Origin: Paulownia fortunei
Lineage: Eukaryota > Streptophyta > Magnoliopsida > Lamiales > Paulowniaceae
Reading direction: 5' to 3'
Assembly: GCA_019321725.1 (NCBI GenBank)
Contig: CM033116.1
Span: forward strand, 10,496,841-10,560,840
DNA: 64,000 nucleotides
Position 1 is the stretch's first letter. Each line of letters opens with the position of its first letter. This document shows, piece by piece, positions 61,235-64,000 of this stretch. The notes beneath the pieces were generated by a model. That model searched no databases, was not told where the DNA came from, and saw nothing but the letters and a program-made list of their open reading frames with translations. The position numbers and the translations under genes were made by a program.

Positions 61235-63650
61235 ATGACACATTTGCTTGACCTCCTGGACTTGCAAGAGGTGCCAACTTGTAAATCTTGTCTCAAGGGA
61301 AAAATGACCAAATCACCATTTATGAGACAAATGAAGCATACCACTCCTTTGAACTTGATCCGAAGGAACATAAGTAGTCCACTAAGTGTTAGTATACAAG
61401 CGAACTATTCACACTTCATTATTTGAAGGGTTCAAAGAATTTAGACATGAAGTAGAGAATTAAGCCGGCTAAAGTATTAAATCCATTGATCTTATCAAGG
61501 ACGAGGATACTAAGGTGGTAAGTCCTTTAATTGTCTAATAGAGAATTGAAGTGAATCCATGTTGAGTTTTACTTATTTCCTCCTTTATTCTGGGAACTCA
61601 CCATAGAACCGATGATATTCAATCAAGTAATACTATTATTTAAGTTGGTGCCCAAAACATCATATAAGATATGATGTGGCAAAAGACTCCTCGCATACAT
61701 ACCTAAGGGTATAAATAGGTCTGCTTCTTTAAAGTAGTGGGAGATAAGTTGGATGTGAATTCAGCTTATGCAAATTTGTGGGGTATCCAAATAAATCTAA
61801 TGGATACCATTTTTGTGATCCCTAAGAACAAAGGAGTTTATTTTCTAGGGACACCGCTTTCTTGAGAAGAAGAAAATTCTATTAGATAGAAATGGCCAGA
61901 TCATAGAGCTTGAAGGAGTTCAAGGACTACAGTTTATCCCATAAATGGCAATAGTGCATGAATAAATTACTAAAACTTCTAGTACACAAACTCTAAGGAG
62001 GCCTGAAAGGATCTAGGGGGCCACTTATATGATAAGAGTTTCTTGCTAAAGAGTAGCAAGAAATGATCTCTTTTTTGAATATTGATCCAACTAAGGAGTA
62101 ATGTTGTATGACATCAATTCGGGAAAATGGAAAAATGTCATGCAATGTAAAGATGGACTCCATGTACTCCAACAAAGTTTGACCTTGGTGGGGTTATTGG
62201 TGGGAATGGTTTTCATTGGCTGCAAATGTGTCTTGCAAATTTAAAATTGGAGAACATAGATAGGTGGTGACCTATAATGGCACGATTGGTAGCAAAGTGT
62301 TATGCTCAAAGTCAAGATGTTGACCGTTAAGGATACCTTTTACCAGATGAAATCCTAAAGTCTATTCGGATTATGCTGGCTATATTTATGTATACGACTA
62401 CTAGATATCACAAAAGGATGTGAAGACCGCCTTTTTCAATAGGGATATTGAGAATATGATATAAGTTAAGTAGCCCGAGGTATTCATATCAAACAGAAGC
62501 AAGCAAAAGATTTGCAAGCTTCAGAGATCTGTTAAGGGCTCAAAATAAATTTCCTGAACGTGGAACATTCGATTCGTCAAGGCAATCAAATGATTTGATT
62601 TCCTTAGGAATGTGAATGAGCTATATATATATAAGAGGGTTAGTGGTAGTATGATGATGATTGTTATGTTTTATGTTGATGACATCCTACTCATAAAGAT
62701 GATGTAGGATATTGCGGTTAATTGAGATTTGTCATCTACAAAGTTATGCAAGAGGGATTTGGAGAAGTACCCTAAGGATTGGGGATTGAGATCTATGGAG
62801 ATAGATTTGAAAGGATGCTTGGACTATACTAAATCTAAGTACATAGATTAGATGCTAAAAGCGTTTAGGATGGAACAATCCTTGAAGAGATTCTTGTTTT
62901 TGAGTCGTGGGATTTCTTTTTTTGAAGTCCACATCCCCAATGACTTCTAAAAGAAAGAAAAACAATGACTTACATATATTATGCATCCTTGTTAGGAAAT
63001 ATAAAATATGTAAATCTATGTACAAGATTTGATATAAAAAATGCTCTGAGTGTCACGAGCAAATATCTATTAATTCGATGTGAAAAGTGTTGAAAGTCAT
63101 AAAGACGATCTTTAGGACTTACGAAGCACTAAGGATCTCTTATTGGAGTACAGTTATGGAGAACTGAAAGTAAGATGCTTCATCTAGTTTTTAGTCCAAA
63201 GTAGATGAGTTGAAGTCTATGTCTAGATTTATGTTCATATTAAATGGTGGGATGGTTAGTGGGAAAGAGTTCCAAACTTGTAATAACTATAGATTCCACC
63301 ACCGTGATTGAATAGATCGGGGCATGTGATACTGCAAAAAGGGACTGTTTGGATTAGAAACTTAATCCAAGTGTTGGATATAGTTCCAACCATTGTTGAT
63401 TGAGTACTGGAGTACTGCGATAACAATAGGGTCTATCGCATAGGCAAAGAAGATAAAGTCTCATCACAATCCAAGCAGAAATAGATTAGTGATATCATGA
63501 TTCTGAAAATTATTGGTAGAGGCAACATCAATGTGGAAAGATTTACCTCGATAGAAAATATAGTAGATCCACTAACTTAACCCTTAGATAAGTGTTAAAG
63601 GACATCTTTGGGGAAGATAGGCCTTAATATAAGGGAAATTGCCTCTAGGG
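61235..63650 (+). pseudogene. Copia pol remnant of element E
   Basis: Pre-integrase finger: PTCKSCLKGKMTKSPF (61269-61323). Most of the integrase core, including its catalytic Asp residues, is missing. The tail VGYPNKSNGYHF is near 61785 and EFLAKE near 62040. SMYSNKV near 62155 marks the RT entry. DVKTAFFNRDIENM is near 62418, and FYVDDILLI carries YVDD at 62672-62683. RNase H: ELKVRC near 63160, then FILNGGMVSGKEF, and NIVADPLT-like sequence near 63560. Frames change repeatedly and stops abound. The RNase H part parallels that of element G (16915-17165), supporting one family. Confidence 0.82.
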
Positions 63651-63662
63651 CAAGTGAGAGAT

Positions 63663-64000
63663 TATTGGAGTAGTGCCCGGCGAGCCAAATAATCTGGTTG
63701 TTCTTATACTATTATGAATCATTTTTATCATATTAATATCATTTAAATGAAAATTTTTATCTTAAATTCTTATAGATGAAGTCCATAGATCACATATAGT
63801 TATGGGAAGTGGTCACGCATATAATGACGATCATAGAATATGTCTCTAAGGTTGTAGTTTTAAAATATTCCAAGTTAAGGATCAATAAGATGTGACATCA
63901 TTGATCCCGTTGAGACTTGTGCATACGATGCAGGCTTGAAAGGATGATGCCTTGTTCTAAGGATATTGGTGTGGAGACACTAGTGCATGTATGCGAGTGC
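63663..64000 (+). repeat. 3' LTR of copia element E (cut by window end)
   Basis: TATTGGAGTAGTGCCCGGCG (decayed TGTTGGAG) follows a purine-rich GGCAAGTGAGAGAT. The sequence aligns with the E LTRs (GAAGTCC..AGA, GGTCA.GCATATAATG, GAGACTTGTGCATACGATG). Only the first 338 of about 2000 bp lie in the window. Confidence 0.85.

Larger units (their letters stand above)
59270..64000 (+). mobile_element. Angela/SIRE-like copia element E, right end outside window
   Basis: A long noncoding leader (about 59270-60800) is followed by a gag zinc knuckle, pre-integrase, integrase-tail, RT and RNase H remnants, then a 3' LTR from 63663. A 5' LTR and PBS are not seen, so the left end is truncated. The 3' LTR identifies it as the coding source family of the E LTRs at 7197, 10663, 14627, 26505 and 33783. 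Confidence 0.82.

Noticed and set aside
1..64000. tRNA, rRNA, snoRNA or organelle-derived genes
   Set aside because: No cloverleaf-like tRNA, rRNA core sequence or plastid/mitochondrial gene was recognised by reading. A covariance-model search was not possible here.

Overview
This window is AT-rich plant nuclear DNA, most likely from a eudicot. The evidence is nested LTR retrotransposons with plant-type primer-binding sites, several MITEs, and one intron-containing plant gene. There is no sign of bacterial, organellar or viral genome organisation. About nine tenths of the sequence is decayed transposon DNA. Every retrotransposon reading frame seen is broken.

Layout. (1) 1-6828: Ty3/gypsy element A, cut by the window edge. 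(2) 6829-14626: two tandem copies of a gypsy (family D) LTR segment. Both carry a ~2 kb copia LTR (family E) at the same site, and a ~90-bp tandem repeat plus a GA-rich stretch separate them. (3) 14627-17170: copia element G, with a whole 5' LTR and PBS but an interior cut down to an RNase H remnant. (4) 17190-20768: minus-strand Tat/Athila-like gypsy element H (protease, gag, PBS, LTR). (5) 22105-25623: family D integrase end and 3' LTR, holding a MITE. (6) 25703-35625: a hAT-like MITE, a partly inverted E LTR split by the minus-strand Tat/Athila-like element F (26995-32749, perfect 5-bp target duplication), and a further E LTR with a LINE-like scrap. (7) 37200-37532: a second copy of the MITE seen inside D. 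(8) 38138-43310: the only convincing host gene. It has five exons and 322 residues, with intact splice sites and an unusually long third intron (3.6 kb) containing two MITEs. (9) 44505-58768: gypsy element B sits between a minus-strand copia LTR and copia element C, whose gag is inverted relative to pol. (10) 59270-64000: Angela/SIRE-like copia element E, running into its 3' LTR at the window edge.

The elements record successive nested insertions followed by deletion, inversion and duplication. Gypsy elements A and B have nearly equal internal lengths and at least two identical stop codons in pol. That suggests a non-autonomous lineage moved in trans, although parallel cytosine deamination is an alternative. 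The host gene belongs to a small plant-specific family without assigned biochemical function. I found no gene cluster or system that I can defend as new biology; the notable observations are structural.
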